The position numbers were made by a program, and so were the translations under genes. 64,000 bases of DNA from Xanthostigma xanthostigma (Eukaryota; Arthropoda; Insecta; Raphidioptera; Raphidiidae): NCBI GenBank assembly GCA_963575645.1, contig OY754466.1, forward strand, positions 20,376,001 to 20,440,000, in the 5' to 3' direction. Positions 1 to 12,473 of this stretch are shown one piece after another; the stretch's first letter is position 1, and every line of letters begins with the position of its first letter. The notes under the pieces were generated by a model. That model was not told where the DNA came from. It did not search any database and saw nothing but the letters and a program-made list of their open reading frames with translations.

Positions 1-97
1 ACTTCATCAGTTCAATGTAAAAGTAGCCAACGATAGGTGATTAGTAACCAAAGTGACTAAAATATCATATTAACAAAAAATTATACAATAAATAAAA

Positions 98-205
98 TGA
101 TCGATCAATTTTTCAGACAATATATACCTATTAGAAAAAATATTTAATTATAATTCAGTGACGTTTCGATCCGGATTTGGATCTTCTTCAGAATTGAGTC
201 TATAT
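98..205 (-). repeat. Penelope-like terminal fragment C1
   Basis: One of three related stretches (others at 11674-11780 and 12474-12572) sharing a 'tcaatttttcaga' block and an 'acgtttcgatc..ggattt..cttcttcag' block. On the minus strand it reads CTGAAGA, a short stem-loop (GATCC/GGATC at 168-183), then GAAACGTC. The same layout lies downstream of the GIY-YIG fragment at 48.2 kb, which is why I infer a Penelope-like retroelement end. No coding part remains here. Confidence 0.4.
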
Positions 206-1449
206 AACCAACTATTTTATTCCAATATTGTTACCTATAAAACCGTTATTGAACTCGTATAAGATTCATGTATTTATAGGGTAAGAGGCAAATAATGAAG
301 AATTATCAAATAGCTGGTAATTATGGACTAACGAGTAATTGTCGAGTAACGGGCAAATATCGAATAGGGGGCAATTATATCGAGGTGCCGCTTCTTCAGG
401 TTCAGAATCGGGTGCCCATCGTCATTTCTGACATAAATCGAGAGAGTAATTCGAAGCTAAGCCGATACATGTTGCTATTGTGTATTGATGAATAGTTAAC
501 AGCGCGTAACGTTTAAACTACTAAAGTAAGGTCACACTGGTTTGTTAATAATAATTGGTTTAGATATTGCAACCTGCAATGTTTCGGTTACCGGCTGAGA
601 TAGAAAACGAGACCAAATTGTTCTCAATCACAACTGTAGATATTACACATTGGAAATAACACAAAAATATTTCTTTTCGGAAATTGGGTTAACTCTATTA
701 TTAGTTTAATCTTCTACCGAACTCATGTTGTCTATTAAAAGAAAAAGAAAATAAAGACATTTAAGTAATTTTTTAAATGAGTATAAAAGTATTAAAAAGA
801 AAAAAATATAGTTTTAATGACATTCAATGTTATCCAACTAATGTTTCTGTGCAAATGAACATAAATGTACCGTTAACGAGCAGCCATTTCAAACATACCT
901 TCTCGACATAATTAACTTAATACCATATATTTGACAAGAAAATAAAATGACACCGGAAAAGTATATTCTAAACAAAAGTACTATAATATTAAAATGTTTT
1001 AATCTGAACTTTAATTAAAATTACTCTTTGTTGAAATGAATAATAATATAAAGGACTTCTGAAAAGTTATTTCATGTATCATATCGCACTTATTGTTAGT
1101 TAACAAAATGATTATAGTTTTATTTTATTTTTTTATTTATACATGCACAACAATTATTTTAATAAATGTTATATATGCAGCATACAGTGTTGAAATTTAA
1201 GGGAAATGCAGGAAAAGTTATGCATACAATGAGAGATTTATTTAAATAGCTTGCTGCGATTGAGATGAAACAATATTGCACAAACCGTTTCAAATAAAAA
1301 TTGACGATTTTTTTCATTTCATACGAAACAGATTCTATTCATTTATCCTCTAGCTTTTATTGTAGTTTTGTTATAATAACGAAAAACCGCCAATTTTACA
1401 GTTTTATGATTTCACAAAAATATCCCTACGTATTCTTGGGATAATATTT
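206..1449. other. AT-rich, no gene seen
   Basis: No coding potential or recognisable element. The only open frame (295-495, 66 codons) is low-complexity, built from a loose repeat of 'aat tat' type codons, with no start context or splice signals worth reporting. Confidence 0.5.
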
Positions 1450-1580
1450 GATAATATTATTTTTCAGAGAATTATAGATCAATAAAGATATATTATGCTG
1501 TTAAGCTATATTTTAAAAAAATATAGCTTACTTAGCATATATCTTTATTGATCTATAATCCTCTGAAAAATAATATTATA
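1450..1580. repeat. Hairpin with ~60-bp arms
   Basis: Arms from about 1451-1514 and 1521-1579 are nearly exact reverse complements around a T/A-rich turn of about 6 bases. The arms carry 'tatagatcaataaagatat' and its complement. Could be a very short foldback MITE; no target duplication is obvious. Confidence 0.8.
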
Positions 1581-2695
1581 AAATTAATAGATCTGAAACA
1601 CATATCATGATAATATTTCATGTAGGCTAGATCATTCCTATCGTAACTCTTTACCTGACTTTGAAGTGCCACCACAATCGGTACATCCGTTTCCGGACGG
1701 AGGACAAACATTTAAAAAACGGTAATTTACTTTCCTAGCAGCATGTAAATAACCGTGTGTGCTCAAAAAGTGACAGTTATTTTGATATTAGAGACAGACA
1801 CTTCAATTTTATTTATATATGTAGGTATAGATAAACATATCTAATTTGGTTCATTATTTTTATTGCAATAAAAATTAATACGCAATAGTGTATCTATAGA
1901 TATTTCCCACTTCTTCTCACATTTCTTTTTTCATCTATCCCCCTAATAAATTTCAAAATTGATGACATTCACGCAATCAACGTCCTGACAAACCTTGAAA
2001 GTGATACCCATGTTGATTTTTAGACTATTTACCTCTTTTGGGCTGTTTTTGAAAAAGCATGAAACACGTGTTAATTGTTTGACAGGCGTAATCTTGCGCA
2101 TTTTCGAATTGATACATCTTATATTATTTCTCCATGCAAATTTTGAACCCCCGTTATACCCTTTTAGGGGTTGAATTTTCAAAAATTTGTTCTTAGCAAA
2201 TAGTATATTCAGGGCCGTAACCAGTGGCGTAACAATAGGGTGGGCAAGACGAGAAAAACGCCACGGGCCCCAGGCCGGAGAAGGTCCCCGGCCCGAGAGG
2301 CCCGTGAACACAGGAGGCTCCTAATATTTATTATTACAACATTGAGTAAAATTTGTCACGGGCTTCAAACTGTGTAGTTATACTGGCCGTAACTAGTCTC
2401 TTTGAGACCCTGGACAAGACCTCATCACTTGGCCCCCCTACACATTAAATTTTATGAATTAAATATTAAGCTACTTATTTCCCCAAAATAATAGTTATAA
2501 CCAGTAGTTCAATCAGAAAAACAAATTTTGGAGAGAGCTAAGAAATTTTTAGCTAGGTATGTTTCCACCATAGAGATATAAGTAACTAGAGTACGCTAGT
2601 TCGTATGCTTGCCATAAGTGAAAGTGACCTCAGTTGAGAGAGAGAGAACGCTGCAGAAATTCCAGAAAACCAGATATTTGTTTACTCAAATCAGC
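1581..2695. other. Unassigned, with two GC-rich repeat scraps
   Basis: Mostly AT-rich. Two GC-rich scraps recur elsewhere. About 2222-2310 ('aacaatagggtgggcaagac', 'ccacgggccccaggccgg') matches 15295-15375. About 2388-2445 ('gacaagacctcatcac', 'ggcccccct') matches 34640-34680. Both are probably fragments of dispersed elements. The minus frame at 1943-2311 runs through these scraps and is not credible as a gene. Confidence 0.4.
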
Positions 2696-3204
2696 ATTGT
2701 TAACCGACTTCAACAAAAAGGAGGAGGTTCTATGTTCGTCTGTATATTTTTTTTTTTTAATTTTTTTTTGTGTATGTTCACCGATTTCTCCGTCAATTAT
2801 GGACCGATTTTCAAATTATTTTTTTTATTCGAAAGAGTGCACCTCAGAGGTGGTTCCATTGGAACAAAGTCAGGATCTGATGGTGGAATCCGAAGAAATC
2901 GAGGGAAACTCTCAAATTTCAAAGACACGCATAATGTTTTTAATGTATGTTCACCGATTTTTAGTGTTAGATTAACACTAAAAAGAGAAAAATAAAATAT
3001 TTTTAACAAAAAAATTGAACCGACTTTACACTAAAAAGTAAAAAATAATTGCGTATTGAAATGTTTTGGAGTCGGTGTAGTTCTCGGAATAGATTTCATT
3101 TTGGCAGACAGTGACACCGACTCCAAAACATTTCAATAGGCAATTATTTTTTACTTTTTAGTGTGAAGTCATATCAATTTTTTTGTTAAAAATATTTTAT
3201 TTTG
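2696..3204. mobile_element. Lepidopteran two-part repeat ending in a foldback
   Basis: The left part (2700-2990) reads 'ttaaccgacttcaa', 'aaaggaggaggttct', 'tatgttcaccgattt', 'gatggtggaatcc', a signature I know from many lepidopteran genomes. The right part (about 2989-3203) is an inverted repeat: 'gaaccgactt...aaaaagtaaaaaataatt...gttttggagtcggtgt' and its complement, arms about 85 bp, loop about 35 bp. Open frames across it (2618-2995 +, 2634-2975 +, 2797-3009 -) are repeat-derived. Confidence 0.7.
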
Positions 3205-4480
3205 TATCATTAGTCACCATAGAGATAAGGAACTGTTCTCTGTCTGAATTGCAGATACTTTCACGGCTCACTCGCGTACTCTAGTTTAATATCTCTATGG
3301 TTTTCACTGATTTCTACGAACAATTTTTAAAACGTGTATTTTTCATGTCTTTTTTAGCTACAGTTTTTTCTAATATAATGCGAATTTTTTCGATCTTTCT
3401 GGAGTCCCTCTTCTCTTACAGAAGGGTGTCTCCCTTCTGTTAGATATAATGAAATCATCTATTGGCTGTTCGTCACAATTCACAAACATTTAGTTAGTAA
3501 AAATATAACTTAGAAAATGCTCTTCTAGGGTTTCATCAATGTAAAGTAAACAGCTTTAAGCAAAAACACTTTTTTCGCGCAGTTAAAGCGTTTCTGCATA
3601 CTGCGAAAATGTTTCGCCGAATTCTGTGTATCTAAATCTGCATAAAATCGTTTCTGTTTAATGCAAAATACATCGAGAAAAACGTATAAAGCCACTTAAC
3701 CTAGCTTTATATACATTATTCTGCATTGTAGATTTACGACAAACATGCAAAAACGTATTTGCTTAATAAAGCAATTTTAATAAAGCTAGTTCCTTTAACG
3801 GTGAACCTAAACCGTGTCTGATTAAATTTTTTTTTCTATAAAGCAATAGACCGGAAGATTTGCTAATGCATATTTTGTAAATGCATCCTCACTATGCCCT
3901 TGTGCAACTGTTTACTGTATTCATGAATAATAAACATTTTTAGCTTCTTTATAAAGACTAAATTATTGCGACTGGAATACCATAAATACATGTGAACATG
4001 GCTTTAGCAGTTTCCATTGCAACTGCAGTAATTTACATTCATTGTCTGTTGCAGCCATAAAATTAATAAAAATGTGGTCTTGAGTAAATAGCATTATAAT
4101 TGGCTTCTTATGAATAATTAGATTTTCAACATTAGTTAATTAAAACTAAAATAACTAATATTAATGTTTGCAATAACCGTTTAAATCTAAATCTAGGATG
4201 CGCTTTTTTATTTTCAATTATGCTCTGCAAGTATTACAGAATGGTTTTTTGGTTGAGAATTACTGATCTTGCAATAAGAACAAAATGAAAGAAATATTAG
4301 GAAATTATATAGTGTTGAGTATAATCGATTTTCCTGTATTCAGAATTCTGTATTTGATTTATGACCATACGAAAACCTATACAATTTCAAATTTTTTGCT
4401 GAACTTCCGCTTTTTAGTGTTGATTTTATTAACTATCTTGACAACTAATGCAATAGTTTTTAGCATTACCCTTTTGCATG
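3205..4480. other. AT-rich, no gene seen
   Basis: No repeat signature or convincing coding stretch. The hydrophobic 68-codon frame at 4285-4491 is Leu/Ile/Phe-rich as expected from T-rich DNA and runs into the terminus of the next element. Confidence 0.5.
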
Positions 4481-5087
4481 CATTAGGGTAGGACGGGGGA
4501 ATGGCGTTCACTTAAGGAAAACATGGTGTATTTTTTAAATTATTTATTATAAATCAAAATTAAGAAGAGTAACAAAGTCTTTAATTATCGAGTAATCAAC
4601 AATTTAACAAAAAAAAGCATGTATCTTTCACCTACTAGTAGTAGGAAAACATTATTAAAAAAACATGTTTGAGCGGCATTGCCCCTGACTTTGGGTAATG
4701 CCGCTCAGGGTCTCATAAAGTAGTGTCCCCAATCCAATCCGGCTGTTTTACTGCTTTGATCATAATTGTTTTTGATATTGTTGCGCTCAGCAAATTTATA
4801 AACAAGTTTACGCAAATCTGCAACACTGAATCCATAGTATAGCGAGCCCAGCAACTTAACTTGTTCAGCACCTAATTAAAAATTAGATCAGCGCGGCCGC
4901 AAACAAAGAAACGCTTTTCACGGTCGCATGACGCGAGCTGACTGTCCGTTTGCATCGCTGTCTATTAGAAGCCCCCTCCCCTCGAGCTTCACGCGACGTG
5001 ACGTGTTGCTACGTTCCTTTTTGACAGAGTTACAGAGGTAAGCGCCATTACCCAGTGAGCGCCATTCCCCCTCCCTCCCCTACAGTG
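4481..5087. mobile_element. pogo-like MITE with GC-rich inverted ends
   Basis: Left end 'TAGGGTAGGACGGGGGAATG' and right end, read inverted, 'TGTAGGGGAGGGAGGGGGAA' form imperfect terminal repeats, both continuing into GGCG(T/C)TCAC. This end style is what I expect of insect pogo-like elements; the degraded pogo-type open frame at 26.2-27.0 kb also ends in a 'cccctcttcccctata' type terminus. An internal hairpin (about 4671-4715, GAGCGGCATTGCCC and complement) is present. No transposase; about 607 bp. A precise TA duplication could not be fixed. Confidence 0.55.
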
Positions 5088-6534
5088 TTATAAAGTAAAA
5101 CAAAACTGGTCGCGCAATATAAGTATATCAATTCTCATAGTTTGTCTGTTTTTTTAATAACTTAAATTAGCCGCTACCCGCGGTATCACGTGATTAAAAT
5201 GAAACACAGCAGAGACAACAGTATAGTGGAGCCCTCACTTCCACCGTATTATAGTCTTGCCTCACGGGGCTGTACCCGGCTTGACAAAGGCAACAGTAGT
5301 GAAGTCTTCGGCTCCACCGAATTGTAGTACCATTTAAAAAACACAATGTTTATATACATTTTCAACTTGGGGGACGGGAGAAACCTTCGCAGGCGCGCGC
5401 ACAACAACTCGCCAAAGTTTCATCGTAATTGGTTATTGGATGAATGGTATAGGAGCGCATGTGTCCCGAACAGACGAATAGACAGACGAACGAATAATCA
5501 TTTTTAAATATTAGAATTTATAAATGAAGTTTGTTCAAAAGTGAAATGTCAAAATGTTTTAATTTGAAGTGAAAACGAACTATTTTATAGTGGGTACGAG
5601 CAAAACTATTACTTGTGCTATAATGCATTGCTTCTTGCCAAATTTCATGATTGTAGGTCAACGGGAAGAACTCCCTATAGGTTTTGATTCCTTGCGAGTG
5701 TCAAAATATGCGGCATAAACATTCGTATCTTTTGATTGCGTTTACTTAAAAGTTTGTTTTTTCACAGCTCCAAGGGATTGCAGACCTGAGTACTTGATAA
5801 TAATTTAAACTTGATACCTGTACGTGGTCCTGAAAAAAGGGTTTTGCCATCCAGACAGGACAACGAAGTGATCTTATAAGGGTATCGTGATAGAAGGTTA
5901 AACATCTAATGGCTGGCTGTAAAGTGTGAACTAACGCGATCAGTCAAAAAAATTAACGAAAAAACGGGGAAGCACAGAATTACATTGTATTAACATGTAG
6001 GTACGTAAAATTTTTCCTAATACACCTTGATAATGGTTGATAAATGTAATTTATTTTGGAATTTGTATAGAGGTGCAACCCCACAGGCAATAGTGACAAA
6101 ACTGAAAAAATATCCGCTTTTAAGATATATAAAAACATCTTTAACATTTGAAATAGGTAATCTAGACTTCCAAGAAGTCAAAAAACAATCTAATTATGAT
6201 GATTTTAAAAGAGGGTACTTTTATGGTTTGCACAGGTAGAATTTGTTCTGATTTACTCTCTAGAGCAGTGGTATTAAACAGAGAGTTCTGAAAAGGTTGC
6301 TACTTTTTTATATGGCGCGATTAAAAATGAAAAAGTGATTAGTTACAATTAGCGACTCGTTCCGTTTCAACCAGATGCAAAACTGTAATATTTATTAATA
6401 TATTGTCTCTCTCTTTTTCATCTACACAGCAGAACTATCAAACTGATCGTCACATTTCTTTTCACTGAGATTTTCATATAAAAATTCCATCTAAATTTCC
6501 GACTTTTCCTGTGTCCTGACAATTACGAACACAA
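5088..6534. other. Unassigned; retroelement tail at about 5400-5505
   Basis: About 5400-5505 has the wording of LINE/SINE 3' tails ('gccaaagtttcatcgtaatt', then 'gacgaatagacagacgaacg'). The rest shows nothing. The 70-codon frame at 6027-6239 has no supporting features. Confidence 0.35.
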
Positions 6535-6815
6535 CAAAAAAAAAACCCTTTGCACTCCGGAAGTGTCGCAGAAGTGAAAACTTGAATATTAACGTCTTAC
6601 GAATTTTCGATCAAAATGGTTTGTATCATAGATTGCATTTTTATGTACGATATTTCAACGCTAGATGTATAAAAGTTTTCGTCTTACGTATTTTCGATCA
6701 GGACACGTGACCCTGACGCAAGTGTACAACGCCGCTAAAGAAGTTTTCACTTCAAAAATCAGCCAAATCGGTCGAGCCGTTTTCAAGTGATGATCTTTCA
6801 TACATGTGGCAATTG
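6535..6815 (+). repeat. Dispersed repeat D1 (non-LTR tail type)
   Basis: Shares long stretches with 33229-33618: 'tgcactccgg(a/g)agtg', 'cagaagtgaaaacttgaata', 'ttgtatcatagattgcattt', 'gtacgatatttcaacgctag', 'aaagaagttttcacttcaaa', ending in 'aaatcggtc(g/a)ag(c/t)cgtt'. The ending is typical of lepidopteran SINE/LINE 3' regions. No coding capacity. Confidence 0.65.
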
Positions 6816-8366
6816 ATTTTTATTTATATATATTACCTAAGCAATAAACATTACTCATTAGATGTCAATGACACAAGCGGAAACATCACGAATCCTCCGG
6901 CACATTTTCATATCATCTAAGTTCAAGCAATTTTCTGTCCTCTCGACGGTATTTTTATAAAATAATTATAGCTTGGAGATGATAGATCGGTTTAAGATCT
7001 AGGAGTCAAGCAATGAAGTGGTTTAGGCTTGATTTCTAGCTCCAAAAATTTTAGTTGCCACATTTCTCAACGTTTGGGAATGTCATACTTACTCAGTAAG
7101 ATCTACTTAACTTTATGTAAGTGTATTTTAATATTTTTCTTACACAACATTAAAAAAATAAGCGTTTAACATATTCACCCGAATTTGTAGATTGCCGCCG
7201 TTTTATCGTCGACTTACGTTGCAGAAGTGGTTTCCACGAAAAGCGCTTTTATTTTAACGCGATAATGGATAGCCTATGTCCATCCTGAAGGTTCATTCTA
7301 AATAGTGGTGAAAACATTTTTCAAATAGGTGTAGTGGTTCCGGAGATTACCCTCTACAGTCTACAGACACACAAACTCACATTTGCACCTCTTTTTATAA
7401 TTATAGAATAGGTAGATATAGATAAATTCGAAATGTGTAGGTACCTAACAAATATTAGTTTTAGTAGAAAAAATGCTAGACAAATTCTGAGAATTACTCA
7501 AATTTGTTTCAGTTTTTATTGTGTACCTATGTAAAAAAATCAATAAATATTTTTGCAAATAAAAACGTGCTCTCTTTTTTTACAACTGCCATAAAACGGA
7601 AATCGTTTTTCTGACATATCAACATTTCTGTAAAGAGAAATGCTAATAAAAGATTTTAACGCCGTTCTATTTAGTTACGACTTTTTCTAGAGCAATTGTT
7701 AATTAATGCTAATCAAATGTACAATCACATACATGATTCTCTATTAATTATTCAGTATCAGATAAGATAAAAATATTTAGTAAGTAATACTTACATTAAT
7801 ATGTCGAAATTTTTAGCACATTATCCAAATCAATTTTAACGCACCATTCAACTTTCCACCCCTCGTTTTATGTTTATGTAGGTAACTGCCAAACAAAAAA
7901 CCGTTAACACTCAAATCCGAAATAAAACACAAATAATTATTAAACAGTATACAAACAATTCAAACACAGGTATGATCACACACAGATATTAATGTCACAA
8001 CAAATATAACACGGATTTTACAATAAACAAGTAATTTTCGATGATATTTTGAATTGTTTACAGTTGAATTAGTACACATCACTTGCCTAACATTCAAGCT
8101 ATGGTCAACTAAACCAACCTGACGCCAGACTGACGCTCGATACGCGACCTAGCGTGTTTGAATGGCTTCCCACCACACAGCGACAACACTTGTAGCAAAC
8201 TTATGTAACACATGGCTACTGCATCAGTGTATCGCGGATTGCCGTACGACGAGGGATTTAAGTAAATTTAATAAAGAAAAATATAAGTAGCTAGAAATAT
8301 GTGACTACAAGGCAACATCGTTCATGTCGAATTTTTGGTAGCTATTTCTAAATCTCCAAAAAGATT
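6816..8366. other. Unassigned; SINE/LINE tail at about 7190-7430
   Basis: About 7190-7430 ends 'gtggttccggagattaccc', 'cagacacacaaactcaca', 'tttttataattatagaata', the usual tail of a lepidopteran non-LTR element on the plus strand. The flanks are AT-rich with no coding signal. Confidence 0.45.
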
Positions 8367-8903
8367 TTGACGTGATAACGTCTTATAAATTGATGAATCA
8401 CCAATCTTATAAATTGATGAAACACCGGCTGCATGCACGAAAAAGTGTAACGTTCCTAACGTTCCTAGCGTTCCGCCTGACCCTGTGCGTGCTTTTCTCG
8501 AAAACGGCCCTAACGATTTGGATGAAATTTACTGTAAAGGGATTTTGGGGGGCAAAAAATCGTTTTAGCTAGGTCTCATCTCTCGAAAAAATCGTTTTCT
8601 TACAAATTTTATCATTATAAAAATCAATTTTTTGACGTATGAAAATACTTAAATATTGTAAGTAGGTTTTGGAATTTTATATAAACAATGAAACAATTGT
8701 TTTCAAAATATTATGACAGTTAATCTTTGAGACTTAAAATAAATACGAAAGAAAGAAAGTTAAAAAAAACAATTATTATTATAGGTGGTAAGTAATTTTA
8801 ATAAATAAAATTAACCTAAATTTGAAGCGAAAGATGCAATATCATAGATTCTGATTATTATAATTATTATATGTAGAAGATAGGAGAAATAGAACATAAT
8901 TTA
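8367..8903 (+). mobile_element. Family A element, copy A1 (right end lost)
   Basis: Begins TTGACGTGATAACGTCTTAT, a start shared with A2, A3 and the complements of A4 and A5. It continues through the hallmark 'cggctgcatgcacgaaaaag' and 'cgcctgaccctgtgcgtgc'. About 8800-8876 matches the right portion of A3 ('gaagcgaaagatgcaatatc'). A1 then stops where A2 begins, so A2 appears to have inserted in its right end. A tail-like segment at about 8500-8600 ('ttggatgaaatttactgtaa') is absent from A3. Non-autonomous. Confidence 0.65.
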
Positions 8904-9096
8904 TTGACGTGATAACGTCTTATAAATTGATGAATCACGTCAATATAAAAAGATGAAACACCGGCTGCATGCACGAAAAAGTGTAACGTTCCTAACGTTC
9001 CGCCTGACCCTGTGCGTGATTATTAAATATGATATTCGAGCGGAATACGTTATCACGTAAAACTATCGTCCGTAAACCGACTTTACAGACAACCAA
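8904..9096 (+). mobile_element. Family A short derivative, copy A2 (~193 bp)
   Basis: Has both family A ends and almost nothing between: left TTGACGTGATAACGTCTTAT, right 'tacgttatcacgtaaaacta' then 'aaaccgactttacagacaac'. The repeated ACGTGATAACGT/ACGTTATCACGT words lie inside the two ends in inverted orientation. This looks like an internal-deletion MITE of the longer A3/A4 form. Confidence 0.75.
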
Positions 9097-9702
9097 TTTT
9101 TTTTAACTTGATTTTGTGTAATAACATTTAACCTATATACATAATATTATGAAAAATTTTAATTGCATTTCAAAATGATTATTATTCATTTTTGACTAGA
9201 TATCTACCAACAAAATGTCAGTTAAAGACAAGCTTTAAATGAGGTGCACTAAAAAGTAAAAATAATTTTAAATAATTTTGATTCATAATTATAAAAGCGT
9301 CGGTTGTATGCTTTATTGTAGTTCTTGGGGTGTCTGGCACAATAAACTAAAAGCTCTTCATTGAACAAATAGTAAAAATACTAAATTTACCATTCTTCCG
9401 ATATGAATAACGAAAAGATCTCTATTAAAATTAAAATAACAGAGCTATATGTCACTATTTGGCTTTGGCATTTCATTTACGGAAATTAAAAAAGATTTTG
9501 ACATTAAAATTAAAATTCAAGTATGAATATTTAGAACTACAACTACTATTTAAACTACTTTGAGCCAAAAAGTCATTTTCTTTGAAATTTCATTGACCAG
9601 ACTTTTATTTTATTATTTTAGCCGGACACGGCCGTAAAAAGCCAAACATATATCCAGTTAGTCGGACGCTTGGCAGCCCTGGGTGATATACATACTTTAG
9701 AC
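9097..9702. other. Unassigned; scrap of the CTAGGGTTGCCAGG family
   Basis: About 9618-9682 ('agccggacacggccgtaaaa', 'gcttggcagccctggg') matches the right end of the element at 22791-23688, so a fragment of that family lies directly beside the hAT MITE. The rest is AT-rich with nothing seen. Confidence 0.4.
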
Positions 9703-10201
9703 CAGTGATTCCTAAAGTGGTCTATATCGACCCCCAGGGGTTGACGACAACTTGCAAGGGGTTTATATCAGCAAAAAAATGGGGGTCCATGAAAATATTA
9801 AAATAGGAGTCAACGATAGTGGGTCTCCTAACAAAAAAAGAAACAAACTGGACATCGTTAGCCGTGGAGATTTGAGATTAAACGCATTAAGTTCATTCCT
9901 CACACTAAAAGCTTTTATTTTTTGCTTAGTTATTACTTATTTTATGTAACAGAAAGTAAATTTCAATTTTGTTCGTTTTAATTTTAATTCAATTAATAAA
10001 CTTAACACGCGTTTTTCACACTACACTTTACTATCGTTATAAATGTAAATCTTTCAAAATCAGTAGCATTATACCGGCTGTCAAAAATACATTTGAAGTT
10101 AATGAATTTGCAAAAAATCAATATCAGATAAGCAGAGGGTCTTCCCAAAACCGAAAAACATGGCAAGTGGTCTACGAAACAAAAAGGTTTGAGAACCTCT
10201 G
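9703..10201 (+). mobile_element. hAT-type MITE, copy 1 (499 bp, 8-bp TSD)
   Basis: Ends are CAGTGATTCCTAAAGTGG and, inverted, CAGAGGTTCTCAAACC, the usual hAT pattern. It is flanked by a perfect 8-bp duplication, CTTTAGAC, at 9695-9702 and 10202-10209. The interior includes 'gacccccaggggttgacgac' and 'catggcaagtggtctacgaa'. The frames at 9752-9949 and 9969-10256 are not transposase. Its sister lies inverted at 13742-14277. Confidence 0.92.
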
Positions 10202-11673
10202 CTTTAGACGTATAGGCACCGTATATTGCACAAATTATTTTTTTTTTAATTTTTGAATGCCCATTTCCGCATTCAAAATTATATTTGTTATTTTATGTAT
10301 TATCGCTAATGGATATTGATACAAACGTTCAATTTTTCATTCTCGTTATTTAGGTAATTTATATGCAAAAGTTTGTAGCAGTAATCAATCAAAATTATCT
10401 AGGAAAATCAATCATGTATATAATCAATATTCGATGTAAATTAACAATTAACCTAATTTTAACATCTTCGTTGGATTTTATTATATGCTAGTCTTTACCA
10501 GAGTGTTCGCTCGCGTTAATGCCGATCTTGACACATCTTATTTTTTTACTTCCGTTAATCTTATTAAAACCAGATCGCAGCCGAATACGAAGAAGCGTAG
10601 ATATACTCCAAGATTGCCCACCAATAGGTAGTATATCCACTTTCATCAAAATCGGTCCAGCTGGTCTCGAATGATAGATAGGTACTGGTATAGAACCTAC
10701 AAACTAACATACAGACAGACAAAAATTCTATCAACGCGTTCTAATACAAAATACTCGACAATCCTGTACAAAACGAAATGGATGTTCAATTATCATTAAA
10801 ACATGTTAGTTTATGAATATACTAAAGATTAAGATTTCACAGTACGACCTATGCTTACTTTACTTTACACAACTTTACATGTAGTAGTGCGTGAAAGGCA
10901 ACTATTTTATATGGTGAGGGGGGGGGGGTGCAAAAATTATTACTAAATGTCTCCTATATTTCCCATGTAGCAACTACGAGAATACGGCAGGTTTTTGATA
11001 AAGCGGTAAACAGAAAGAAAATCCGATTCTAATCGACCTTCGAGACATATTATTTGTGATTAATTACTTTCTGATCGCACGTTTATTTTTTTTTATATAC
11101 TATTGTTTGATATAGTAAGTATATGACATAAAGTAGGACATTTATATAAATTGATAATATAACATTCTATAAGTCTTCACATTTCCAAGTGAAATTAAGA
11201 ACATCGTTAAAAGAATTAAATCGCCGATTAACCTAAATTCGCTGAAAAATTATAATTTAATCCCGTGGACGGATGGAAATCGCATTAGTTTTACCTCCCT
11301 CAAAGGCGAGATCTCACGTGCCTCAATATGTATATATTTTAACAATATATAGTGATACTCAACTCAGGGCGTCGGCCGCCCGCGTGCAAAGACCTAATGT
11401 GCCACCCCTCTAGAGAATTTTTCATATTTTGACTAATACTTAACGTTGACGTTATGCTATCCTGTGCTAGCGGGAAATCGAGACTTACTTATTTCGATTT
11501 CTCAATAACTGTTTAAAATTCAATATTTTCATTCGACTTATAAGTTTCAAAAAAATTTTGATTGATTGATAGAACTATATGCGTCCGCCCCTTGTTTTGG
11601 CCGCCCGCGTGCGGTGTACGCGCTGCACACCGGCTAGGATCGGCCCTGTCACAAATCTTTGATTAACGTAAAA
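10202..11673. other. Unassigned; LINE tail and GC-rich scrap
   Basis: About 10560-10740 ends in tail wording ('ctttcatcaaaatcggtcca', 'catacagacagacaaaaatt'). A G homopolymer of 12 lies near 10918-10928. About 11365-11650 carries two GC-rich words ('cggccgcccgcgtgc' twice) of unknown origin. No gene. Confidence 0.4.
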
Positions 11674-11780
11674 TTATCGATCAATTTTTCAGATAATATA
11701 TTAACAAAAATTATATAATAATTATAAATCAATTAATTGACGTTTTAGTCTGGATTTGATTCTTCTTCAGAATTAAGCTA
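11674..11780 (-). repeat. Penelope-like terminal fragment C2
   Basis: Related to C1 (98-205) over its whole length: 'atcgatcaatttttcagata', then 'gacgttttagtctggatttg' and 'ttcttcttcagaatt'. The stem of the minus-strand hairpin is partly lost. Probable 3' region of the same retroelement family. Confidence 0.4.
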
Positions 11781-12473
11781 AAAAATATAAAAATTAATTA
11801 GAATCTAACAGAATTTAATTTGAGTTTGAAAAAATAATAACAAAATTTTTTTAATAAATAGTCAACAAAATATTGATTTTAAAATTATGTTATAAATATT
11901 ACTTAAATTTTCCCTACCTAATTGAGTATTAAATGTAACATTTCTGAAATACTTCTTTTAAAGAAATTTGTTTCATTATCTAAAATTTCAATATTATCCC
12001 AATTTATTTTGTGATCGTGTTAAATTTCATGTTTAGTTACAATGATATTTTAACGATTTAATAACTTTATACAAGGTATTGTTCACCGAGATTCATAGTT
12101 GACCTTGCCTTACAGTATGTATGGCTGAGCGCTGCGCGCTCTCCGCTCTCTTTCTCAAAAACGGTTGAGCGCATGAAAAAATGTTTAGAACAAAATTTGT
12201 CGAAAATTTTATGCTTTACAATTTTTATAATAGCTGTTGACACCATTAGAGCTATAGAAACCGAGATAATTGCAAAAAATCGATTTTTGTGATCTTTGAC
12301 CTTGAATAACTTACGACGCAGACATGAGATTTTATGAGACTTTTGAGACAACTTTTCGAACCACAAAATAAAGGTGTATACAAGTTTCCAGCTTATTATC
12401 TCTCATTCCGAGGTTGGCCCCTTTTATTTGCTTAATTTCATTTTACAATTGGGATAATATTAAAATTTTAGAT
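11781..12473. other. AT-rich; no credible gene
   Basis: The minus frame at 12067-12366 (99 codons) is Lys/Phe-rich with no domain. The DNA at 12120-12320 ('atagctgttgacaccattag', 'gcgctgcgcgctctcc') looks like a dispersed repeat, though it occurs only once here. Confidence 0.4.

Noticed and set aside
2618..2995. Two overlapping plus-strand frames of 125 and 113 codons
   Set aside because: Produced by a well-known lepidopteran repeat; T-runs give poly-Phe.
4285..4491. Small membrane protein
   Set aside because: A T-rich chance frame that runs into a transposon terminus; no supporting signals.
8367..9096. Helitron interpretation for family A
   Set aside because: No CTRR end with a 3' hairpin and no A|T insertion pattern that I could confirm; left unclassified.
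12067..12366. 99-codon minus-strand frame
   Set aside because: Composition follows AT bias; the DNA looks like a non-coding dispersed repeat; no start context or domain.
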